Below, piece after piece: positions 36,284 through 45,794 of a stretch of DNA of 64,000 nt. The stretch's first letter is position 1. The number at the start of each line of letters is the position of its first letter. The notes beneath the pieces are model-generated. The model was not told the origin of the DNA. It saw only the letters and a program-made list of their open reading frames with translations, and did no database searches. The stretch covers positions 348,548-412,547 of the forward strand of contig NZ_JAUOEL010000006.1 in NCBI RefSeq assembly GCF_030540765.1, written 5' to 3'. Made by a program: the position numbers and the translations under genes. Source of the DNA: Flavivirga jejuensis. GTDB lineage: Bacteria > Bacteroidota > Bacteroidia > Flavobacteriales > Flavobacteriaceae.

Positions 36284-36769
36284 TTATTTTAAGTCTCTAG
36301 GAAATAAAGTTTTTGTAGTAGTTCCTTTATTTAAATCTTTCCAATTATCAATATCAAATTCTATAATAACCACACCACTCGTTGGAACATTATCTATGTA
36401 ACTACTGCCATACGTATTTACAAAAGCTGTAATGGCATGATTATGCCCAAAAAGCATAAGAGTATTAGCAGTATTATCACATGTTTTAACAACTTCAACA
36501 AGATTGATTCCTGAGAAATCATATAACTCATGATTTAAATGCACAATATTTGTATCAATATCGAGGTTAGAAATAAAGATATTTGCCGTGGTTTTTGCAC
36601 GCATAGCATCACTAGTCAAGACCAAGTCTATATTTAAATCATCTTCCTTTAAACTAATTGAAACTAAATCGGCGTCTTTAAAACCTCTTTCATTAAGAGG
36701 CCTTTCATGATCTATTACATCATGTTTCCATGAAGATTTAGCATGCCTTATCAAGATTAATTTTTTCAT
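36284..36769 (-). CDS. SixA-like histidine phosphatase
   Basis: LILIRHAKSSW (RH at residues 8-9) supplies the catalytic His, and MLFGHNHAIT the second. The 161-residue size is that of SixA, which removes phosphate from histidine phosphotransfer domains. It is the leftmost gene of the polyphosphate neighbourhood on the transcript side, though separated from ppk1 by 170 bases, so co-transcription is uncertain. Confidence 0.87.
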   Translation of the reverse strand: MKKLILIRHAKSSWKHDVIDHERPLNERGFKDADLVSISLKEDDLNIDLVLTSDAMRAKTTANIFISNLDIDTNIVHLNHELYDFSGINLVEVVKTCDNTANTLMLFGHNHAITAFVNTYGSSYIDNVPTSGVVIIEFDIDNWKDLNKGTTTKTLFPRDLK

Positions 36770-37257
36770 AATATACCGATTAAGTGACTTTTTTATCGAT
36801 AAAAAGTTATTTTATTGATAAAATTCAAGTTGTTAGTTTGTAAAATTAGTTAAAATAATCGTATATGAAAAACACTACAAACACCTAAATACCAGGTGTT
36901 TATATAAATTAAAACGATTCGTAATTATGAAAATCGATTAAAAACTTATAACAACGACTAAAAGCCCACTAAAAGCTTTTAAACGAATTTATAAGTGATT
37001 TACCATATATTTTTGAACAGACAATAGTATATACGTTTTTTTGTAACGCCTACTAAAGTTTTTAAAGTTATGACCCTGAATAAAATACCAAATAAAAAAA
37101 AAGCATTATTAACAAATGTTTATCCCTCACAGTTTTTTCCCTCAAAAACTTTTTTACTGTTTTCATTAATAATAAACATCAATCCCTCTATGTGACTATT
37201 TCGACATATTATGTGTTTATAATATATAGTTTCTAAATAAAATAATTATACTAAATC
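36770..37257. other. Regulatory intergenic region between sixA and the surface-protein locus
   Basis: No gene is seen. Features are a perfect 16-bp palindrome TTTTTATCGATAAAAA (36790-36805), a related ATTGATAAAAT nearby, and AAAATCGATTAAAAACTT (36930-36947), which recurs exactly at 50583-50600. It is a divergent promoter region for sixA and the exported protein at 37258. Confidence 0.5.
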
Positions 37258-37776
37258 ATGAAAAATAAATTGACTTTAACGTTTTGTACTTTTCTTTTTA
37301 CGTGCTTCATTTCATTATTTTTTTCCAATAAGGCAATAGCACAGGAAAATGGTATCTATGAATTAAGCAATAATAATTTTTCGAAATCAGCAATAAATAA
37401 GAAGACTGATGAAGGAAGGACTCAATTTAATAAGCTTGCTTATAATTTACACCCAACTGTATATATAGAAAACGGTCTTGAAAAGCAGACTTACGGTGAA
37501 GGATTACCTATTAAATTAACATTTGAAGATACCAAATCTTTAAACTTATTGAATAGTGAAAATGTTAAATACAATCAAGTACAACTAATAACTATAAAAA
37601 TTAATAGTACTAACGATTTAAATAACACTTTAGATTTATCTAATGTACCTGGCTTAAACAAATTAATATATATATATCTAAAATGCAATTTTAAATGTAC
37701 AGCAGAGCTAATAAAAGGATTTATAAAAGTAAACCCTCAAATAAGAGTTTTTTATACTTCAAAAAAACCATCTTAA
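37258..37776 (+). CDS. Small exported protein preceding the giant adhesin
   Basis: The signal peptide covers residues 1-28 (ending AIAQ). The mature 145 residues are polar with many Asn and Lys and no recognised domain; one stretch (VPGLNKLIYIYLKCNFKCTAE) is hydrophobic with a close cysteine pair. It sits 33 bases before the adhesin gene, so it is probably in the same transcript. Confidence 0.75.
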   Translation: MKNKLTLTFCTFLFTCFISLFFSNKAIAQENGIYELSNNNFSKSAINKKTDEGRTQFNKLAYNLHPTVYIENGLEKQTYGEGLPIKLTFEDTKSLNLLNSENVKYNQVQLITIKINSTNDLNNTLDLSNVPGLNKLIYIYLKCNFKCTAELIKGFIKVNPQIRVFYTSKKPS

Positions 37777-37809
37777 ATAAAGCATAAGGCCAATTTAAAA
37801 GATTAAAAC

Positions 37810-40800
37810 ATGAAAAAACGATACGCTAAGAAAACCTTCGCAAATATACCCTCACTAAAATTGGTGTTATTTGCCTTTTTGCTTATAATCGCTTACTCTA
37901 CTACTAATAGTTATAGTCAAGTTAGAGTACCTTTTACGCCAAGAACATCAGACTTAACTCCGACACAAACATTATATAACATTAAAGGGGATTTTACTAT
38001 GATCGGTAACACGAACCTCACACTTGTTAATTATAATGAGACGAGTCCGAATAACGGTGATATGAGATATGTAGATGTTGATGAGTTCGCTGTTCCTGGT
38101 AACAATACATTTAACTCTTCTTCTTCTACATTAGGTTTTTCAACTGAAAATGGAGCTATCCCAGAATGTTCAGATATTCTTTTTGCAGGATTATATTGGG
38201 TAGGTAGAGCAGATACTGGTAGTGACAGTAATAATGATGGAGATAATAATCCAAATACATTTCAGGTTACAAAAAATAATATTACTAAAAATTTTGATAA
38301 GCAAAAAGTATTAATAAAAGGGCCTGGATCTTCTAATTATACAGAACTTACTGCAGATCCGTCCGATATATATTACCCTTCAAATATTGATGAAAACCTT
38401 TTTACAGCTTACAAAGAAGTAACACAATATGTAAGAGATAACGGGCTTGGTGAATATTTTGTAGCCGATATAGCTTTAAACGAAGGAAGTCAAGATCTCA
38501 CTGGTTTTTCTGGTGGATGGGGTATGGTAATTGTTTATGAGAATTCTAAGATGAAATGGAGAAACATTACTGTTTTTGATGGACATGCCTATGTACCAGA
38601 AGGTAATAATGAATTCCAAATCGATATTAATGGTTTCAATGCTGTACAAGCAGGAGATGTAAATGTTAAGCTAGGTCTTATGGCTGGTGAAGGGGAATTA
38701 CAATGGAATGGTGATTATTTCGAGATAGAAATATTAGAAACAGGAAACTATCAAAGGTTAACTAATAATAGAGGCGCTACCAATAACTTTTTTGATTCAT
38801 CTATAATAACTGGTGGTAATGCAAGAGAGCCTGAACTGGTCAACAATACTGGATTAGATATAATAATGTTTGATATACCTAATAACAACAATAGTCTTAT
38901 TGGAAACTCTCAAAGCAATACATCCTTTAGATATGGTGCTGGTGTCGATTCTTATGTCATCTTTAATACCACATTTTCAGTAGATGCGCATGTTCCTGAA
39001 CTAGAAGGTATTTTAACAAATGTACTCATAGATGGAAATACACCTGGCGCAGGAAATTCATCGTTAGAACCAGATGAAAATGCAGATTATGCTATTGAGA
39101 TAAAAAACAAAGGTACAGAGGCTACAAATAACACTATAATTACAATTCCTCTGCCAGAGTCTGTTAATCCTGATGATTTAAATATAGATTATCATTTATA
39201 CCCACCTTTAACACCAATTACAAACCCAAACGTTCCTACTCACGTTCCTAGTCCAGGATCAAATGGTTCTATTGTATGGAACATAGGAACATTACCAGTA
39301 CCAACAGATCCAGACACCGTACTAGCAGATATTAGCTTTACTTTAACTGTTACAACAGATTGTTCTATTCTAAGCGATCCTGCTTTCGATCCTAATGTAT
39401 CTGTAAACGGAAACATTAGCGGTGTTGGTGCCATATCAAATTTACCTTTCAACTTTGATTTAATACAAGGTTATGAAACAACAGGCCTTTGTATTGGAGA
39501 CCCAATACCCGTTCCAAGCATTATACCTATTGAATATTTAAATTACGTTAATGAAGCTCCAGTTATTACAGCTCCTAGCCCTTTAGATATTGAAGGCTGT
39601 GACGAAAATGATATGACAGCATTAAATACAAGATATGTTTATAGTGCATCGCAATCAGCAGATATAAAAGATACCTATGTAACAACAGGTTATGAAGCAT
39701 CAGATAATGGTACTATCGTTAGTATAACTTATATTGATGAAATTACACAAAGTACAAGTTGTCCTTATACAATAACCAGAACTTATACCGCTACCGATGA
39801 TTGTGGTAATACAGATACTGCAATACAAATTATTAATATTACTGATGTGACTGATCCTACTATATCAGGAACAATTCCAGAATCTACCGCAGAAGGATGT
39901 GTTGCTTCCGATGTTACTGCTCCAGTTAATACAGTAGCGGCTCTTGAAGTTTTAGGATTGACTATAGATGATAATTGTACGAATGATGCCAATCTTGTCG
40001 TGACTAGCTCTGATAGTGCCACAGGTACATGTCCAGTTGTTGTTACCAGAACGTATACTATTACGGATGCTTGTGATAATTTTACTACAACCACTCAAAC
40101 CATTAATGTAATTAATACAACAGCTCCTATAGTACCCACTAATGGCAGTGATACAGTAGAATGTCTTGCTAATGCAACACAACCTACGGCTCCTGTGGTT
40201 GCAGATGTATGTGGTGGAGATATCACACCTGTAATCACTCAAAACGCAGATCCTGTTTGTGAAGGAGACAAAATTTATACATTTACTTATACAGATTGTG
40301 CAGGAAATGTTTCTGTTTATACTTATACCTATACTATCGATCTTTTACCTTTTACATTACCTGCTAATGGTGTAGAAACTGTTGATAATTTAGCCGATGC
40401 AGTTGAGCCTACACCTCCTGTTGTTAATGATAATTGTAACACTAATATTACACCTTCTGCTCCAACTGTATCTACAGCACCTGCTTGTGAAGGAGAGATT
40501 GTTTACACCTTTACTTATGAGGATTGTGCTGGAAACACTGCAGATTGGACATATACGTATACTATTGAATTAGCGCCGTTTACCGTACCTGCTAATGGCA
40601 ATAGCACCGTTGCATGTATCGGGAATGCTACAGAATCTTTTACGCTGCCTAATGTGGTAGATGCCAATGGGAATACTATAACTCCTTCAGCAGCAGTCAT
40701 TACTGAAAATCCTGATCCATTAACCTGTGAAGGAACCAGAACATATACTTATACTTATGAGGATTGTGTTGGAAATACTGCTAATTGGGCGTATACTTAT

Positions 40801-43800
40801 ACTATAGACACTCCTGCTTTCTCTATTACAGATCCAGATGGTGCCAGTACTGTTGAATGTATTGGGGATGCTACAGAAACTTTTACGCTGCCTAATGTGG
40901 TAGATGCTTGTAATAATATCTTATTGCCTTCTAATGCGGTAATTACTGAGAGTCCTGATCCGTTAACCTGTGAAGGAACCAGAACATATACTTATACTTA
41001 TGAGGATTGTGTTGGAAATACTGCAAATTGGGCATATACCTATACTATCGATCTTTTACCTTTTACATTACCTGTTAATGGTGTAGAAACTGTTGATAAT
41101 TTAGCCGATGCAGTTGAGCCTACACCTCCTACTGTTAATGATAATTGTAACACTAATATTATACCTTCTGCTCCAACTGTATCTACAGCACCTGATTGTC
41201 AAGGAGCTATTGTTTACACCTTTACTTATGAGGATTGTGCTGGAAACACTGCAGATTGGACATATACGTATACTATTGAATTAGCGCCGTTTACCGTACC
41301 TGCTAATGGTAATAGTACCGTTGCATGTATCGGGAATGCTACAGAATCTTTTACGTTGCCTAATGTGGTAGATGCCAATGGGAATACTATAACTCCTTCA
41401 GCAGCAGTCATTACAGAAAATCCTGACCCATTAACTTGTGAAGGAACCAGAACATATACTTATACTTATGAGGATTGTGCTGGAAACACTGCAGATTGGG
41501 CATATACCTATACTATAGACACTCCTGCTTTCTCTATTACAGATCCAGATGGAGCCAGTACTGTTGAATGTATTGGGAATGCTACAGAATCTTTTACATT
41601 TCCTAATGTGGTAGATGCTTGTAATAATATCTTATCACCTTCTGCTGCGGTAATTACTGAGAATCCTGATCCGTTAACCTGTGAAGGAACCAGAACATAT
41701 ACTTATACTTATGAGGATTGTGCTGGAAACACTGCAAATTGGGCGTATACTTATACTATAGACACTCCTGCTTTCTCTATTACAGATCCAGATGGTGCCA
41801 GTACTGTTGAATGTATTGGGGATGCTACAGAAACTTTTACGCTACCTAATGTGGTAGATGCTTGTAATAATATCTTATTGCCTTCTAATGCAGTAATTAC
41901 TGAGACTCCTGATCCTGTAACTTGTGAAGGAACTAGAACATATACTTATACTTATGAGGATTGTGTTGGAAATACTGCTAATTGGGCATATACCTATACT
42001 ATCGATCTTTTACCTTTTACATTACCTACTAATGGTGTAGAAACTGTTGATAATTTAGCCGATGCAGTTGAGCCTACACCTCCTACTGTTAATGATAATT
42101 GTAACACTAATATTATACCTTCTGCTCCAACTGTATCTACAGCACCTGATTGTCAAGGAGCTATTGTTTACACCTTTACTTATGAGGATTGTGCTGGAAA
42201 CACTGCAGATTGGACATATACGTATACTATTGAATTAGCGCCGTTTACCGTACCTGCTAATGGTAACAGTACCGTTGCATGTATCGGGAATGCTACGGAA
42301 TCTTTTACGCTGCCTAATGTGGTAGATGCTAATGGGAATACTATAACTCCTTCAGCAGCAGTCATTACAGAAAATCCTGATCCATTAACTTGTGAAGGAA
42401 CCAGAACATATACTTATACTTATGAGGATTGTGCTGGAAATACTGCAAATTGGGCATATACCTATACTATAGACACTCCTGCTTTCTCTATTACAGATCC
42501 AGATGGAGCCAGTACTGTTGAATGTATTGGGAATGCTACAGAAACTTTTACGTTTCCTAATGTGGTAGATGCTTGTAATAATATCTTATCACCTTCTGCT
42601 GCGGTAATTACTGAGAATCCTGATCCGTTAACCTGTGAAGGAACCAGAACATATACTTATACTTATGAAGATTGTGCTGGAAATACTGCAAATTGGGCGT
42701 ATACCTATACTATAGATACTCCTGCTTTCTCTATTACAGATCCAGATGGTGCCAGTACTGTTGAATGTATTGGGGATGCTACAGAAACTTTTACACTGCC
42801 TAATGTGGTAGATGCTTGTAATAATATCTTATTGCCTTCTAATGCAGTAATTACTGAGAGTCCTGATCCTGTAACTTGTGAAGGAACCAGGACATATACT
42901 TATACTTATGAGGATTGTGTTGGAAATACTGCCAATTGGGCATATACCTATACTATTGATCTTTTACCTTTTACATTACCTACTAATGGTGTGGAAACTG
43001 TTGATAATTTAGCCGATGCAGTTGAGCCTACACCTCCTACTGTTAATGATAACTGTAACACTAATATTATACCTTCTGCTCCAACTGTGTCTACAACTCC
43101 TACTTGTGAAGGAGAGATTGTTTACACCTTTACTTATGAGGATTGTGCAGGGAACACTGCGAATTGGACATATACGTATACTATTGAATTAGCGCCGTTT
43201 ACCGTACCTATTGATGGTGCTAGTACCGTTGCATGCATCGGGGATGCCACAGAAACTTTTACACTGCCTAATGTTGTAGATGCAAATGGGGATACTATAA
43301 TTCCTTCGGCAGCAGTCATTACAGAAAATCCTGATCCGTTAACCTGTGAAGGAACCAGAACATATACTTATACTTATGAGGATTGTGCTGGAAATACTGC
43401 AAATTGGGCGTATACTTATACTATAGACACTCCTGCTTTCTCCATTACAGATCCAGATGGAACCAGCACTGTTGAATGTATTGGAGATGCTACAGAAACT
43501 TTTACGCTCCCTAATGTAGTAGATGCTTGTAATAATATTTTATTGCCTTCGGCAGCAGTAATTACTGAGAATCCTGATCCTGTAACTTGTGAAGGAACCA
43601 GAACATATACTTATACTTATGAGGATTGTGTTGGAAATACTGCTGATTGGGCATATACTTATACTATCGAGGTAACTACAGCTCCTGTAGTTCCTACTAA
43701 TACTGGCTCAACAGTGGAATGTATCGCAGATGCAGTACAGCCTATTGCACCTACCGTTACAGATGCATGCGGTAATGATATTATACCAACAATAACTCAA

Positions 43801-44748
43801 AATGCTGATCCAGTATGTAAAGGAGACAAAATATATGCGTTCTCTTATAGAGATTGTACAGGAAATACTTATGTATATATGTATACTTATACTATTGATG
43901 ATACAACACCTCCTGCTCCAACAACAGACATTACCGAAACATTAAATGTTAGTTGCACCGATATACCTGATGCACCAGAAGTAACCTTTACCGATAACTG
44001 TTCTACTGATATTGTTGTTGTATTCAATGAAACGAACTCATTTGATGAAAATGCATTCGTTGATTACGAAATTGTTAGAACCTGGACGGTAAGAGACGAA
44101 TGTGATAATGAAGAAGTTTACACACAAACACTTTATGTTGCTCTTGACGAAGTTATTACAGATTTAACTGCTCCAGACTGGTGTTATGATGAAGGCCCTA
44201 TTAATATGGACAATCTATTATCAGACGATCTTAATAAAAATGGTACATGGGAACTGTTAGAAGGAGATCCTGCAGCAACGCTAAACGGTAATATATTTGA
44301 TCCTTCTGGACTTGAACTAAGCCTGGACTTTTTACCAGACAGTGGTGGAATTGATTACAAATTCAAATACACAACTACAGATCAAGGCTGTATAAGTATT
44401 ACAGAAATCACGATGAATGTGCATGCAGATTGCGTGGTATTACCTTGTGGTGAAAACGACATTGTTATATCTAAAGCGGTAACTCCAAATGGAGATGCAT
44501 ATAACGAGTTTTTCGAAATCTCTGGTATTGAATTGTGTGGCTTTCAATACGACGTAAAAATATTTAACCGATGGGGTGCTTTAGTATACGAATCTGATAA
44601 TTATCAAAATGATTGGAACGGTACAACTGGTAAAGGAGCTATTGGAGCCGCTGGAAAAGTCCCTAACGGAACATATTATTATATAGTACAATTACAAAAC
44701 AGTGGATTGAATCCTGTTACAGGACCCGTTTACTTAGGAACCAAATAA
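37810..44748 (+). CDS. Giant repetitive surface adhesin with T9SS type B sorting domain
   Basis: The 2312-residue protein has an N-terminal signal (about 12-37), then a 550-residue non-repeated region containing a GGWGMVIVYEN segment and a DUF11-like piece (LEGILTNVLIDGNTPGAGNS). Cysteine-containing HYR/Ig-like modules follow, most in four nearly identical higher-order units (40342-43671). The C-terminal 90 residues (VTPNGDAYNEFFEISG...FNRWGALVYES...NGTYYYIVQL) form the gliding-motility/type B sorting domain, which directs export by the type IX secretion system and surface display. The next gene encodes a PorP/SprF-like protein, the standard partner of SprB-like adhesins. Confidence 0.93.
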   Translation: MKKRYAKKTFANIPSLKLVLFAFLLIIAYSTTNSYSQVRVPFTPRTSDLTPTQTLYNIKGDFTMIGNTNLTLVNYNETSPNNGDMRYVDVDEFAVPGNNTFNSSSSTLGFSTENGAIPECSDILFAGLYWVGRADTGSDSNNDGDNNPNTFQVTKNNITKNFDKQKVLIKGPGSSNYTELTADPSDIYYPSNIDENLFTAYKEVTQYVRDNGLGEYFVADIALNEGSQDLTGFSGGWGMVIVYENSKMKWRNITVFDGHAYVPEGNNEFQIDINGFNAVQAGDVNVKLGLMAGEGELQWNGDYFEIEILETGNYQRLTNNRGATNNFFDSSIITGGNAREPELVNNTGLDIIMFDIPNNNNSLIGNSQSNTSFRYGAGVDSYVIFNTTFSVDAHVPELEGILTNVLIDGNTPGAGNSSLEPDENADYAIEIKNKGTEATNNTIITIPLPESVNPDDLNIDYHLYPPLTPITNPNVPTHVPSPGSNGSIVWNIGTLPVPTDPDTVLADISFTLTVTTDCSILSDPAFDPNVSVNGNISGVGAISNLPFNFDLIQGYETTGLCIGDPIPVPSIIPIEYLNYVNEAPVITAPSPLDIEGCDENDMTALNTRYVYSASQSADIKDTYVTTGYEASDNGTIVSITYIDEITQSTSCPYTITRTYTATDDCGNTDTAIQIINITDVTDPTISGTIPESTAEGCVASDVTAPVNTVAALEVLGLTIDDNCTNDANLVVTSSDSATGTCPVVVTRTYTITDACDNFTTTTQTINVINTTAPIVPTNGSDTVECLANATQPTAPVVADVCGGDITPVITQNADPVCEGDKIYTFTYTDCAGNVSVYTYTYTIDLLPFTLPANGVETVDNLADAVEPTPPVVNDNCNTNITPSAPTVSTAPACEGEIVYTFTYEDCAGNTADWTYTYTIELAPFTVPANGNSTVACIGNATESFTLPNVVDANGNTITPSAAVITENPDPLTCEGTRTYTYTYEDCVGNTANWAYTYTIDTPAFSITDPDGASTVECIGDATETFTLPNVVDACNNILLPSNAVITESPDPLTCEGTRTYTYTYEDCVGNTANWAYTYTIDLLPFTLPVNGVETVDNLADAVEPTPPTVNDNCNTNIIPSAPTVSTAPDCQGAIVYTFTYEDCAGNTADWTYTYTIELAPFTVPANGNSTVACIGNATESFTLPNVVDANGNTITPSAAVITENPDPLTCEGTRTYTYTYEDCAGNTADWAYTYTIDTPAFSITDPDGASTVECIGNATESFTFPNVVDACNNILSPSAAVITENPDPLTCEGTRTYTYTYEDCAGNTANWAYTYTIDTPAFSITDPDGASTVECIGDATETFTLPNVVDACNNILLPSNAVITETPDPVTCEGTRTYTYTYEDCVGNTANWAYTYTIDLLPFTLPTNGVETVDNLADAVEPTPPTVNDNCNTNIIPSAPTVSTAPDCQGAIVYTFTYEDCAGNTADWTYTYTIELAPFTVPANGNSTVACIGNATESFTLPNVVDANGNTITPSAAVITENPDPLTCEGTRTYTYTYEDCAGNTANWAYTYTIDTPAFSITDPDGASTVECIGNATETFTFPNVVDACNNILSPSAAVITENPDPLTCEGTRTYTYTYEDCAGNTANWAYTYTIDTPAFSITDPDGASTVECIGDATETFTLPNVVDACNNILLPSNAVITESPDPVTCEGTRTYTYTYEDCVGNTANWAYTYTIDLLPFTLPTNGVETVDNLADAVEPTPPTVNDNCNTNIIPSAPTVSTTPTCEGEIVYTFTYEDCAGNTANWTYTYTIELAPFTVPIDGASTVACIGDATETFTLPNVVDANGDTIIPSAAVITENPDPLTCEGTRTYTYTYEDCAGNTANWAYTYTIDTPAFSITDPDGTSTVECIGDATETFTLPNVVDACNNILLPSAAVITENPDPVTCEGTRTYTYTYEDCVGNTADWAYTYTIEVTTAPVVPTNTGSTVECIADAVQPIAPTVTDACGNDIIPTITQNADPVCKGDKIYAFSYRDCTGNTYVYMYTYTIDDTTPPAPTTDITETLNVSCTDIPDAPEVTFTDNCSTDIVVVFNETNSFDENAFVDYEIVRTWTVRDECDNEEVYTQTLYVALDEVITDLTAPDWCYDEGPINMDNLLSDDLNKNGTWELLEGDPAATLNGNIFDPSGLELSLDFLPDSGGIDYKFKYTTTDQGCISITEITMNVHADCVVLPCGENDIVISKAVTPNGDAYNEFFEISGIELCGFQYDVKIFNRWGALVYESDNYQNDWNGTTGKGAIGAAGKVPNGTYYYIVQLQNSGLNPVTGPVYLGTK
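40342..43671 (+). repeat. Higher-order repeat array in the adhesin gene (318-codon unit)
   Basis: Module A (75 codons, LLPFTLP...), B (81, LAPFTVP...), C and C' (81 each, TPAFSITDPDG...) follow in the order ABC', ABCC', ABCC', ABC. A full unit is 954 bp; the first and last cycles are 711 bp because one 243-bp module is missing. Every module ends in YTYTYEDC.GNT..W.YTYTI. Copies are nearly identical at DNA level, which means recent duplication or gene conversion. Confidence 0.93.
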
Positions 44749-44854
44749 AAATATTAACCTATGAAATGAACCATAACGAATATTCGATAGTACCCGAATA
44801 TAATTGATATGGTGAATGACATCTGGCAAATTAAAAACAATAAAATTCAAACAG

Positions 44855-45781
44855 ATGAAACTTATTAAATATAATATAATCGCTATTGCATTGTTAAGTT
44901 GTACGGTTGGAGTTGCGCAACAATTACCGCAGTTCACCCAGTACATGTACAATACAATCTCAATAAATCCTGCCTATGCAGGAAGTAGAGAAGCGCTAAG
45001 CATTGTTGGATTACATCGAAGCCAATGGGTTGGTTTTAAAGGAGGTCCTATAACACAAACCCTTTCCATTCATACACCGCTAAGAAATGATCGTATTGGA
45101 TTAGGGTTAACCTTTATCGAAGATGACTTAGGCCCACAAAACTATTCATACCTGTACGGTGATTTTTCATACAGTATTCCTACTGGACTTAATGGAAAAT
45201 TAGCATTTGGTATAAAAGGTGGTTTTACTGGTTATAGTTTTGATCAAGATTTTTTAAATGACCCATCAATATCTCAAGATCCATTTTTTAATGGAACAGA
45301 AAATCGTTGGGCTCCAAATATTGGTGCTGGTCTTTACTATCATACAAATAGGTTTTATGCAGGGTTATCTGTCCCTAGAATATTAAACACTGATGAAAAC
45401 ACAGAAAGCGATTATAAAGCCTTAGAACGTGTTAGCTACTATTTTACATTAGGTACTGTACTGGATATAAATAATAGTATCAAATTTAAACCAGCAGGTT
45501 TAATAAAAGCAACCAATGGTGCCCCCCTATCGTTCGATCTTACTGCTAATTTCTTATTCAATGAGAAATTTTGGTTAGGTGGTTCCTATAGAATTAATGA
45601 ACAAACAGCCGCTATTGGTGGTATTGCAGATTTTCAAGTATCAAGACAATTACGTATAGGCTATGCTTACGAAAAAGCAATTTCAGACATAGCGAGTTAT
45701 TCAACTGGTACTCATGAAATATTACTTATTTACGAATTTAAATTCTTAAGTTCTAAATTAAAATCACCAAGATATTTCTAA
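44855..45781 (+). CDS. PorP/SprF family type IX secretion outer membrane protein
   Basis: The protein starts with a signal peptide (ending VAQQ) and the family signature LPQFTQYMYNTISINPAYAGSRE, then SIVGLHRSQWVGFKGGP. PorP/SprF-like barrels partner specific type B substrates and may tether them at the surface. I start at 44855 since the upstream ATG (44816) adds residues before the signal peptide. It follows the adhesin by about 106 bases. The mature length of about 290 residues is normal. Confidence 0.92.
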   Translation: MKLIKYNIIAIALLSCTVGVAQQLPQFTQYMYNTISINPAYAGSREALSIVGLHRSQWVGFKGGPITQTLSIHTPLRNDRIGLGLTFIEDDLGPQNYSYLYGDFSYSIPTGLNGKLAFGIKGGFTGYSFDQDFLNDPSISQDPFFNGTENRWAPNIGAGLYYHTNRFYAGLSVPRILNTDENTESDYKALERVSYYFTLGTVLDINNSIKFKPAGLIKATNGAPLSFDLTANFLFNEKFWLGGSYRINEQTAAIGGIADFQVSRQLRIGYAYEKAISDIASYSTGTHEILLIYEFKFLSSKLKSPRYF

Positions 45782-45794
45782 TTAGATTTTTTAT

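Noticed and set aside
40515..43319. Four regularly spaced minus-strand frames of 61 codons in the adhesin gene
   Set aside because: They are antisense shadows of repeat module B; their spacing (711, 954, 954) only reflects the repeat period.
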